DNA of 38,847 bases from Deltaproteobacteria bacterium HGW-Deltaproteobacteria-14 (GTDB lineage Bacteria > Myxococcota_A > UBA9042 > PHBI01). The notes below the pieces were generated by a model. That model saw only the letters and a program-made list of their open reading frames with translations. It was not told the DNA's origin and ran no database searches. Position numbers and translations under genes: made by a program. The stretch is taken from positions 1 to 38,847 of the forward strand of contig PHBI01000042.1 of assembly GCA_002841945.1 (NCBI GenBank), read 5' to 3'. Below are positions 1 through 6,952 of this stretch, one piece after another (position 1 is the stretch's first letter; each line of letters begins with the position of its first letter).

Positions 1-1
1 C

Positions 2-1549
2 GGCGGACCCGACGGCACCGGCTTCTGCGAGCAGGCGGGCGGCGGCGGCGGCGGCCGCGTCAAGGTCTACGGGGCGAGCGTCGACGTCGGCGCCGCGACC
101 GTCGACGTGAGCGGCGGCGCCGGCTACGCGAGCGGCGTGGCCGGCACCTACTTCTACTACCTCGAGACCAACCCGCCGACCTCGACCGTCACCGGGCCGC
201 CCGACGGCGGCGCTCATCGGATGGCTCCCACCGTCTCCGGGACCGCGAGCGACGACACCTCGGTGGACGTCGTCGAGGTCCGGATCGCCCGCGCCGCCGA
301 CGGCTTCTCCTGGGACGGCGCCGCCTTCGTGTCGGACGAGACCTGGCTCCCCGCCGAGGGGCGGACCTCCTGGCACCTGAACACCGCCCCGACCGCCAGC
401 GACTACAGCGACGGCGCCTACGCGATCACCAGCCGCGCGATCGACACCGCCGGCAACGCCGAGGTCGCCCCGCTGTCGACGGTCGGCTTCACCTGGGACG
501 CGACCCCGCCGACCGGGACGTCGCTCGCGATCGACGAGGGCGCGACGACCGGGGACACCGTCATCCACCTGACCATCGGCTACGACGACGCCGTCCAGAT
601 GAGGGTGACCGGCGACCTGTACGACGACGCCAACACCTTCGCGTGGATCGCGGCCGCGAACACGCTCACGGTCGAGCTCACCCCGGTGACGGGGGCCCAC
701 GGCGTGACCGTCACCTTCCGCGACGCGCTCGGCAACGAGGGCGGCGCGCAGGCGGCGACCATCGACTACGAGACGGTGTGGACCGCGACGGCCGGCGGCG
801 ACCACAGCGGGGCCGACTGGACGCTCGAGGACGGCGACGTCATCGCCGGCCTCCACGAGAACGTCGGCGTCTTCACCGTCCCCGCCGGCGTGACGGTGAC
901 CCTCGCGCCCTACGACGGCGCCGACTTCGGAGAGCTGGTGATCAACGCCGACGAGGTCCACGTCCTCGGCACGATCGACGGCGTCGGGGCCGGCTACGGG
1001 CCGCAGTCCGGCACCGGCGCGGGCACCAACGGCGGCGCGACCCCGTGCGGCGCGGGCTACGGCGGCGTCGGCGGGCAGGGCAAGGACCTCGGGGCCTCCT
1101 CCTGCATCCCGGGCAGCAGCTACGGGCTCGCGGGCCTCGAGACCGTCCCGTGGTCCTCCAACGACGTCGCCTTCGGCTCCGGCGGCGGCAGCGCCAGCGC
1201 GTCCGCCCTCGGCGGGGCGGGCGGCGGCAAGGTCGTCCTCATCGCGCCGAGCGTCGAGGTGGCCGGGGCGATCGTCGTGGACGGCGAGAGCGTCACCGGG
1301 AGCTGCGCGGTCGGCGGAGGCGGCTCCGGCGGCGGCGTGCTGCTCCTCGGCGACGCCGTGACGGTCACCGGCGCGCTCACCGCCAACGGCGGCGCGAGCG
1401 GCTCCGACACCTGCGATCCGGCGGGCGGCGGCGGCGGCGGGCGGATCAAGATCGACGCCGGCGGCGCCGACATCGGCGGCGCCACGGTGACGGTCTCGGG
1501 GGGCACCGGCTACGGCGCGGGCGCCGCCGGGACCTACTTCCACCCGTAG
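2..1549 (+). CDS. Secreted glycine-rich repeat protein, 3' part (5' end outside window)
   Basis: The reading frame is open from base 2, so the gene starts before the window; the first in-frame internal start (GTG at 107) lies inside a repeat and is unlikely to be the real one. Two copies of a Gly-rich module are visible. The first (2-170) and the last (about 1380-1545) both run from a Cys-containing Gly stretch through GGGGGGR(V/I)K to a GTYF ending. Between them lie an Ig-like segment (from about 170 to 520, with aspartate-rich turns and a TAGN motif) and a second Gly-rich stretch rich in GxGxxGG. No membrane anchor or sorting tail is seen at the C terminus, which ends in GTYFHP. This fits a secreted or surface protein of the kind common in Myxococcota. 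The family assignment is by composition only and the function is unknown. Confidence 0.7.
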   Translation, partial: GGPDGTGFCEQAGGGGGGRVKVYGASVDVGAATVDVSGGAGYASGVAGTYFYYLETNPPTSTVTGPPDGGAHRMAPTVSGTASDDTSVDVVEVRIARAADGFSWDGAAFVSDETWLPAEGRTSWHLNTAPTASDYSDGAYAITSRAIDTAGNAEVAPLSTVGFTWDATPPTGTSLAIDEGATTGDTVIHLTIGYDDAVQMRVTGDLYDDANTFAWIAAANTLTVELTPVTGAHGVTVTFRDALGNEGGAQAATIDYETVWTATAGGDHSGADWTLEDGDVIAGLHENVGVFTVPAGVTVTLAPYDGADFGELVINADEVHVLGTIDGVGAGYGPQSGTGAGTNGGATPCGAGYGGVGGQGKDLGASSCIPGSSYGLAGLETVPWSSNDVAFGSGGGSASASALGGAGGGKVVLIAPSVEVAGAIVVDGESVTGSCAVGGGGSGGGVLLLGDAVTVTGALTANGGASGSDTCDPAGGGGGGRIKIDAGGADIGGATVTVSGGTGYGAGAAGTYFHP

Positions 1550-1551
1550 GC

Positions 1552-1579
1552 GGCCCCCTGCGCTGTCGAGCGGGGGGCC
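1552..1579. terminator. Hairpin between convergent genes
   Basis: GGCCCCC (1552-1558) pairs with GGGGGCC (1573-1579), with an inner CGCT/AGCG stem around a GTCG loop. It sits directly after the stop of the Gly-rich gene and touches the stop of rluA on the other strand, so it could end transcription from both sides. No T-run follows. Confidence 0.45.
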
Positions 1580-2262
1580 TAGCGCCGTCCCCGGGGCGCG
1601 AGGCCCGGGGGCGCTTGGGCCTCGATGGTCAGCGGGTCTCCGCTGTAGGGGTGGCGCAGGGTCAGCGAGGCCGCGTGCAGCATGAGGCGCGGCGCCAGGG
1701 CCACCACCGCGGGCGGCGCGTAGAAGCGATCGCCGAGGATGGGGTGACCGAGCGCGAGGAGGTGCACGCGCAGCTGATGGGACCGCCCGGTCTCGGGCCG
1801 CAGCTCCAGCAGCGCGCTGCCGTCGGGGTCGCGCTCGAGCACCCGCCACCGCGTCCGCGCCGGCTTGCCCGCCGGGTCGACGCGCGAGCGCGGCGCGCCG
1901 CCCTCGTGGGCCAGCGGGAGATCGATCAAGCCGGCGTCGTCGGCGGGGTGACCGGCGACCCGGGCCAGGTAGACCTTGCGCGGGACGCGGTCGCGGAACT
2001 GTCGGTGCAGCTCCGCCTCCGCCTTGCGCCGCAGGGCGAACAGCAGCACGCCCGAGGTGTCCATGTCGAGGCGGTGGGCGGGCCACGCGTGCGCGCGGTC
2101 GCGCGCCAGCCGCGTCGCGGCGCTGTCCTCGAGCCCGGGCCCGCGCCCCGGCACCGACAGCAGCCCCGACGGCTTGTCGACGGCGACGACGTCCCGGTCC
2201 TCGTACAGCACCACCAGCCAGGGCTCGGTCGGCGGCGCGTAGATCCACTCCGGCATGTCCAT
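1579..2262 (-). CDS. rluA: RluA pseudouridine synthase (tRNA Psi32 / 23S rRNA Psi746)
   Basis: The 227-residue product matches E. coli RluA closely from end to end and in length (219 aa there). It has the N-terminal PPTEPWLVVLYED segment, KPSGLLSVPGR, the catalytic HRLDMDTSG motif (Asp about residue 66), the GRSHQLRVH motif, and the GHPILGDRFYAPP and LHAASL segments. RluA converts specific uridines of tRNA and 23S rRNA to pseudouridine in the cytoplasm. I chose the ATG at 2262 because a GAGAGGGG ribosome-binding sequence lies just upstream and the protein then begins as in RluA; an ATG two codons later is also possible. The frame is open further upstream, but that extension overlaps the preceding gene. 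The YdeI-like gene ends 14 bases upstream, so the two are probably co-transcribed. Confidence 0.93.
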   Translation of the reverse strand: MDMPEWIYAPPTEPWLVVLYEDRDVVAVDKPSGLLSVPGRGPGLEDSAATRLARDRAHAWPAHRLDMDTSGVLLFALRRKAEAELHRQFRDRVPRKVYLARVAGHPADDAGLIDLPLAHEGGAPRSRVDPAGKPARTRWRVLERDPDGSALLELRPETGRSHQLRVHLLALGHPILGDRFYAPPAVVALAPRLMLHAASLTLRHPYSGDPLTIEAQAPPGLAPRGRR

Positions 2263-2276
2263 GACCGCCCCTCTCG

Positions 2277-2900
2277 TCACCGCTCGTTGAAGCCCTTGCC
2301 CGCCAAGATCAGCGGGACGCAGCGCTCGGCCCGCGCCGCGCGCGTCTTGGCCTGCTTCGCCCCAGAGACGTGGAGGATGTAGCTGCGCCGCCGGCCGGGG
2401 GTGAGGGCGTCGAAGGCGGCGCTCAGCGCGGGATCCGCGGCCAGCTGCGCCGACAGCTCCGCGGGCATCGGCTCGGGGGACGCCGCGAAGGTGACCGTCG
2501 CGCCCGCCCGTTCGAGCGCGATGGCCTCCTCGAGGTAGCGGACGACGAGCTCGCGCTGCGCTCGGACCTCGTCGCGGGAGGTGAACTTGAACAGGCGCAT
2601 CGCCTGGGAGTTCGGCCCCGGCGCGGCGAGGACCCCGCGCTCGTCGGCCAACAGGACACCCTTGAAGAAGCTCAGCGCGCAGTGGTCCTTGAACGACGTC
2701 AGCATCACGACGTTCTTGCCGTCCAGCGTGTAGCAGGGCGATCCCCACTTCATCTCCTCGCTCAGCCCCGACGCCACGAGCAGCGCGCGCAGCTCGACCA
2801 GGGCCGAGGTCCACAGGTGCACCTTGCACTGGGGCGTCTGGTACTGGTCGCAGCGGCCACAGCCGTCTGCGAGGTAGGCGTCGACGCTCGTGGTGTTCAT
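2277..2900 (-). CDS. YdeI/OmdA-like protein with DUF1801 domain
   Basis: The 207-residue protein has an N-terminal DUF1801-like domain (about residues 25-120, with the EMKWGSPCYTLDGKNVVML and KDHCALSFFKG segments) and a C-terminal OmdA/YdeI-like part (PAELSAQLAADPALSAAFDALTP, then YILHVSGAKQAKTRAARAE). A CGRC-x6-C cluster near the N terminus (about residues 14-23) could bind metal or be redox active; this is inference. Proteins of this family are widespread, and some annotations call them bacteriocin-protection proteins, but their biochemical role is poorly known. The ATG at 2900 has GGAGAG four bases upstream; an earlier in-frame start at 2960 has no such site. The gene lies immediately upstream of rluA on the same strand. 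Confidence 0.85.
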   Translation of the reverse strand: MNTTSVDAYLADGCGRCDQYQTPQCKVHLWTSALVELRALLVASGLSEEMKWGSPCYTLDGKNVVMLTSFKDHCALSFFKGVLLADERGVLAAPGPNSQAMRLFKFTSRDEVRAQRELVVRYLEEAIALERAGATVTFAASPEPMPAELSAQLAADPALSAAFDALTPGRRRSYILHVSGAKQAKTRAARAERCVPLILAGKGFNER

Positions 2901-2985
2901 GTCGCTCTCCCTCCGGTCCGGGCCCCCTGGCCCACGGTGCGGCCCGCTGTTCGAAGCCACGCCGGACGCCGCCCCCCGCCCGCGC

Positions 2986-3384
2986 TCATCGAGGCGCGCG
3001 CGCGTCGGAGGTCAGCCTGACCTCCACCGTGACCGTGGCGTCGTTCGTGACCACGACGTCCTCCACGCGGCGCGGGGCGAAGCCGGGGCACGAGACGCCC
3101 AGCGCCACCTCCCCGGGGGGCAGGCTGGCTTCGAAGAAGGCCCCGGCGGCGTCGCTGACGAGGCGCCGCTCGAAGCCCAGGTGAGGGGCGGTCACGATCA
3201 CCACGGCGCCCGCGACGGGCGCGCCGGTGGTCTCGTCGAGGACGGTGCCGGCGACGGCGCCGCGATCGCGCCCCGGCACCTTGACGCCCGGGCTGGCGGG
3301 CGGCGCCGGGGTCGGCGTGGCGCACGCGGCCGCGGCCAGGGTCGAGAGCGCGGCGGCGAAGGTCATCAGAGAGAGGGTCGGCAT
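2986..3384 (-). CDS. Small lipoprotein with carboxypeptidase-regulatory-like domain
   Basis: The 132-residue protein begins with a lipoprotein signal peptide whose lipobox LAAAAC places the lipidated Cys at about residue 21. A Pro/Thr-rich linker follows, then one carboxypeptidase-regulatory-like (CarboxypepD_reg, prealbumin-like) domain from about residue 40: AVAGTVLDETTGAPVAGAVVIVTAP, a GAFFEASLPPGEVALGVSCPGF segment and a final beta strand. Such domains are exported beta-sandwiches often found in surface and carbohydrate-related proteins. The ATG at 3384 has GGAG five bases upstream. It lies on the same strand as the MATE gene, 111 bases after it. The precise role is unknown. Confidence 0.75.
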   Translation of the reverse strand: MPTLSLMTFAAALSTLAAAACATPTPAPPASPGVKVPGRDRGAVAGTVLDETTGAPVAGAVVIVTAPHLGFERRLVSDAAGAFFEASLPPGEVALGVSCPGFAPRRVEDVVVTNDATVTVEVRLTSDARAPR

Positions 3385-3495
3385 GGGGGCTCCGCGACAC
3401 GGGCCTCGAGGTCGCGCGGCCGCCTCGCGACCCGCGGTGCGACGACGCTACCACGGACGCAGCCCGAGTTCGCGTTGGCCGCAGCTCGGCGCGCA

Positions 3496-4971
3496 TCATC
3501 CGCCGGCGCGCGGGGCGCGCCGGGGCTCGGCCCAGCGGCCCCGGCGGAACACGCCGAGCCCCAGCACCGCCCGCGTCCCGAAGCACACGGGGACGCTGAG
3601 CCAGACCCCGACCGCCCCCAGCCCGAGGACGTCGCCCGCGAGCCACGCGAAGGGGACCTGCAGTCCCAGCGTCGCTAGGCTGTTGATGCCCAGGCTCGTG
3701 AGCGTGGCGCCCGCGCCCTGCATCATGCCGACGAAGACGATGTTCGCGCCGAGTATCGGCAAGGACGCGCCCATGATCGTCATCCACGTCAGCGTGAGCT
3801 CCCCGAGGGCGGTGCCCGGCGTGACGCCAAACACCTCGAGGAGCGGGGGCGCGGCCGCGAGGACGGCGACCGGCAGGGCGGTCATGAGCGCGAGGCTCTG
3901 AACGAGCGCGGCGCGGACCGTCGCCCGCGCGCGATCCGGCCGCGCGGCGCCGAGGTGCTGGCCGACGAGGGCGGCCGTGGCCTGCGAGATGCTGATCGCC
4001 GGCGCGAAGGCGAGCAGCTGGATGCGCATGCCCACTCCGTGCGCGGCCACGGCCAGGGCGTCGGTGTGGCCGAGCAGCCCGATCACGGCGAGATAGGCCA
4101 CGTTCAACATCGCGAAGTCGAGCGCCGCGGGGCCACCGATGCGCAGGAAGCTGCGCGCGACAGCGACGTCGAGCCTGGGCCACGGTCCCGGTGACCGCAG
4201 ACCGAGACCGGCGACGTCGCCCTTGCGGAGGTGCCGCGAGAGCAGGGCGAGCGACAGGGCCTGCGAGGCCAGCGTGCCGTAGGCTGCGCCGGCGACGCCC
4301 AGCGGCGGTATCGCGCCTCCTCCGCCGATGAGGACGGAGTTGACCACGACATTGAGGAGACTCGCGATGAGCCCGACCCGCAGCGGCACCCAGGTGTTGC
4401 CGACCGCCCGCATCGCCCCGGCGTACAGGATGGCGAGATAGTTCAGCGTCGAGCCGACGATGAGCGGTCGCAAGTAGCTCAGCGCGTCCTCCAGCGCAGC
4501 GCCCTCGGCGCCGAGCAGCCGCGCGAGGGGCCGGGCGCCGAGGGTGCCGAGGACCCCGACGCTGACGCCGATCAGGACGGTGACGGCGCGCGCCTGCGCC
4601 AGGAGGTGCCGCGTCCGCACCTCATCTCCTGCCCCGTAGGCCCTGGAGATCAAGGTGACGGCGCCGACCGACACACCCATCATCGCCGTGAGCAGCAGGA
4701 ACGCGAGCTGGGTGGCGAACCCAAGGCCGGCCAGGGCGGACTCCGAGCTCGCGAGGCTGCCGACCATCGCCGTGTCCACGGCCAGCGCCAGCACATTGAG
4801 GAGGTTCAGGCCGACGAGGGGCGCCGCGAGGCGCGCGAGGGGGGCCATCGCGGCGCGGGTTGCCCCTTGGGCGCGGCGTGGCGTGGACGCGCGGAGCGTG
4901 CGCAGCCCGGTCGCCGGGCAGCGCGCCCTCCCGGGCGCCGGGGGCGCGGTCGTTGAGGCTGGGCTGATCAT
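3496..4971 (-). CDS. MATE-family multidrug/cation efflux transporter
   Basis: The 491-residue protein has about twelve hydrophobic segments in the two-fold pattern of the MATE (multi-antimicrobial extrusion, NorM/DinF-like) family. Signature stretches include LVGLNLLNVLALAVDTAMVG near the start, GVSVGAVTLISRAYGAGD in the first half, and the matching ISQATAALVGQHLGAARPDRA in the second half. MATE proteins export drugs and metabolites from the cytoplasm using Na+ or H+ gradients; the substrate here cannot be read from sequence. The first ~40 residues are Arg/Ala-rich and not membrane-like, so translation might begin later (MAPLARLAAP at about residue 42), but the ATG at 4971 is preceded by GAGGAG at good spacing. 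The SDR gene lies upstream on the same strand, separated by a strong hairpin. Confidence 0.9.
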   Translation of the reverse strand: MISPASTTAPPAPGRARCPATGLRTLRASTPRRAQGATRAAMAPLARLAAPLVGLNLLNVLALAVDTAMVGSLASSESALAGLGFATQLAFLLLTAMMGVSVGAVTLISRAYGAGDEVRTRHLLAQARAVTVLIGVSVGVLGTLGARPLARLLGAEGAALEDALSYLRPLIVGSTLNYLAILYAGAMRAVGNTWVPLRVGLIASLLNVVVNSVLIGGGGAIPPLGVAGAAYGTLASQALSLALLSRHLRKGDVAGLGLRSPGPWPRLDVAVARSFLRIGGPAALDFAMLNVAYLAVIGLLGHTDALAVAAHGVGMRIQLLAFAPAISISQATAALVGQHLGAARPDRARATVRAALVQSLALMTALPVAVLAAAPPLLEVFGVTPGTALGELTLTWMTIMGASLPILGANIVFVGMMQGAGATLTSLGINSLATLGLQVPFAWLAGDVLGLGAVGVWLSVPVCFGTRAVLGLGVFRRGRWAEPRRAPRAGG

Positions 4972-5006
4972 GGGGTCGCGCTCCTCGTGAGGGGGGCTTG
5001 CTGACG

Positions 5007-5043
5007 GCCGCGTCGGCGGCGCCGGGTGCGCCGCCGACGCGGC
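5007..5043 (-). terminator. Strong 16-bp hairpin after the SDR gene
   Basis: GCCGCGTCGGCGGCGC (5007-5022) and GCGCCGCCGACGCGGC (5028-5043) form a perfect 16-bp stem with a five-base loop (CGGGT). It lies 13 bases downstream of the SDR stop codon and before the MATE gene, so it probably ends the SDR transcript. There is no T-tract, as is common in very GC-rich genomes. Confidence 0.6.
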
Positions 5044-5056
5044 GACGGCGGCCGAG

Positions 5057-5692
5057 TCAGCCGGCCGTCGCGGCGGTCACGACCTGGCCGTGGAGGTCTC
5101 CTTCGAGCGCGGTGAGGTACAGGCGCGCGACGTCCCTCGCGGGGACGCCGTGACCCGGGTCGAGGCCCATCCGCGCTCGCGTCTCGGAGATCCAACCCGG
5201 GCTGACGACGTTGACCCGCCGCTCCGCCGGGGCGTCGAGGGCGATCGCCCGCACGAAGCTGTCGAGCGCTCCGTTGACCAGGGCCACCGCGGCGCTGCCC
5301 GGGATCGGAGCGCGCGACAGCTCCCCGCTCGTCAGCGTCACCGAACCACCGCGTGGCAGGGTGCGCAGCGCCGCCATCGCGACGTTGACCTGCCCCATGA
5401 GCTTGCTGCGGAGCCCGACCTCGAAGGCCCCCGCGTCGAGGGCGTCGAAGCCGCCGAAGCGGGCGGCCCCCGCGGCCACGATGACGTGGTCGACCCCGCG
5501 GTGTGCGTCGAAGAAGGCCGCGATCGACGCCGGCGCTTCCAGGTCCAGGCCGGGTGACGTCTGGTGGGTCACGCCGAGGACCTGGTACCGCTCGGCGCGC
5601 GCGCCCGCGGTGAGCCAGCGGACGACCTGCGCGCCGATGAGGCCGGTGGAGCCGATGACGACGACCTTGGACTTTCTATCGATGTCAGACAT
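5057..5692 (-). CDS. Short-chain dehydrogenase/reductase-like protein
   Basis: The 211-residue protein is a Rossmann-fold SDR-like enzyme. An N-terminal nucleotide-binding motif GSTGLIG (about residues 14-20), the VDHVIVAAGAA segment and the NVVSPGWISETR segment after the active-site region are all present. The usual catalytic Tyr-x3-Lys is not seen: the corresponding region reads GSAAVALVNGALDSFVRA. SDR subfamilies with this variant exist, so it is not obviously broken, but the chemistry is uncertain. The ATG at 5692 has a GAGG about five bases upstream. It is divergent from the LysR gene with only 104 bases between them, the classic arrangement for a LysR regulator and its target. Confidence 0.82.
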   Translation of the reverse strand: MSDIDRKSKVVVIGSTGLIGAQVVRWLTAGARAERYQVLGVTHQTSPGLDLEAPASIAAFFDAHRGVDHVIVAAGAARFGGFDALDAGAFEVGLRSKLMGQVNVAMAALRTLPRGGSVTLTSGELSRAPIPGSAAVALVNGALDSFVRAIALDAPAERRVNVVSPGWISETRARMGLDPGHGVPARDVARLYLTALEGDLHGQVVTAATAG

Positions 5693-5733
5693 AGTTGCCT
5701 CGTGGTTTTAAAGGGCTGTCACAAGGCAACAAT
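5691..5733. promoter_or_regulatory. Inverted-repeat operator candidate between SDR and LysR genes
   Basis: ATAGTTGCCT (5691-5700) and AGGCAACAAT (5724-5733) form an inverted repeat matching at 9 of 10 positions, with arms 23 bases apart. It lies in the divergent promoter region. The left arm overlaps the ribosome-binding site and start of the SDR gene. The size suits a LysR-family binding site, but binding is inferred. Confidence 0.45.
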
Positions 5734-5796
5734 GGGGGCGTGACGGCGGCGCCACCAACGAACGATGGAGGTGTAATCATTAGTGCTGCGAATGAT

Positions 5797-6768
5797 ATGC
5801 GCTGGGGGCCGAAGCTCGCGGCCCTCGACGCGAACCTGCTGGTCGCGCTCGACGCGCTGCTCCAGGACGGCGGCGTCACGCGGGCCGCTCACCGTGTAGG
5901 GATCACCCAGTCGGCGATGAGCCAGCGCCTCGCGCGGCTTCGGGAGCAGTTCGACGATCCGATCCTGGTCCGCGCTGGACGGGGGATGGTCCCAAGCCCC
6001 TTCGCCAAGCGGATCCAGCGCCGCTTGCGGGACGCCTGCGGCGCGCTGGAGGCGGTCGTTCGCGACCGCCCGGCGTTCGATCCGGCGACGGCGCGCCGCC
6101 GCTTCGTCCTGGCGACCGTGGACTACCTCGCGATGGTCGTGCTACCGCGGCTGCAGGGGTTCGTCGCCCGCGCTGCGCCGGGGGTAGAGCTGGCGGTTCG
6201 GGCGCTGGAGGCGGGCTCGGTGGCGTCCGAGCTCGAGAGCGGCACCTCCGACCTGTACCTGGGCGTTCACGGCGCGACGGAGCGCGGGCTCGAGGCGCGG
6301 TCCGTGCTGCGTGATCCCTTCGTCGTCGTCACCCGCTCGGGCCACCCCTTGGCGGACCCCGCCGCGACCGTTCAGGACTACGTGCGGTGGCCCCACGTCC
6401 ACGTCAGCCCGCGCCGAGAGGGGGGCTCCGTGGTCGATCGGGCGCTCGCGGACCTGGGCCTGGATCGGCGGGTGGCGGTGGAGGTGCCGTTCTTCGGGCT
6501 CGTGCCGGGGCTGCTCGGGGGATCGGACCTCGTCGCGACCGTGCCGGAGTCCATTGGGCGTCTCTTCGCCCGGCAACACGGGCTCAGCGTCCTCCCGCCG
6601 CCGGTGCCGCTGGCGTCGGCCGAGATCTGCGTGGCCTGGCACCCCACCTTCGACCGAGACGCCGGGCTGCGCTGGCTGCGCGAGGCAGTGGTGGCGATCG
6701 CCCGCGAGGAGAGGCCGGCCATCATCCCACGCGCGGAGGCCGCAGAGCGACCGGATCGGTCACGCTGA
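5797..6768 (+). CDS. LysR-family transcriptional regulator
   Basis: The product is 323 residues from the ATG at 5797. It has the LysR N-terminal winged helix-turn-helix (about residues 10-68: LDANLLVALDALLQDGGVTR, AAHRVGITQSAMSQRLARLR, and a DPILVRAGRGMVPSP wing) and a C-terminal effector-binding domain of the periplasmic-binding fold. These regulators usually sense a small molecule and control a divergently transcribed neighbour, here the SDR gene. The start is not settled: the ATG at 5797 gives the usual family N terminus but has its best GGAGG 25 bases upstream, and the frame is open back to a TTG at 5695 and a GTG at 5740. The shorter form fits the family length best. Confidence 0.88.
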   Translation: MRWGPKLAALDANLLVALDALLQDGGVTRAAHRVGITQSAMSQRLARLREQFDDPILVRAGRGMVPSPFAKRIQRRLRDACGALEAVVRDRPAFDPATARRRFVLATVDYLAMVVLPRLQGFVARAAPGVELAVRALEAGSVASELESGTSDLYLGVHGATERGLEARSVLRDPFVVVTRSGHPLADPAATVQDYVRWPHVHVSPRREGGSVVDRALADLGLDRRVAVEVPFFGLVPGLLGGSDLVATVPESIGRLFARQHGLSVLPPPVPLASAEICVAWHPTFDRDAGLRWLREAVVAIAREERPAIIPRAEAAERPDRSR

Positions 6769-6952
6769 CCACCTGTGGAGCGGGCGGTTTCGCCACCGCG
6801 TGGCCCACTTCGAGCCTCCTTCGCGGGGAGCGGGGCGCAGCGCCCGGGTATCGGGCGCGGACCCGCGTCCTCCGCGGCCGGCACCGGGCCGCGCTGACGC
6901 GCGACCCCGCACCGCCAGCGGCGGACTCGGATCTCCGTCCTGCCCACGGCGG

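Noticed and set aside
1579..2829. N-terminal extension of RluA to 416 residues
   Set aside because: The extra part overlaps the YdeI-like gene in another frame, has no homology, and the 227-residue form matches RluA from its first residues.
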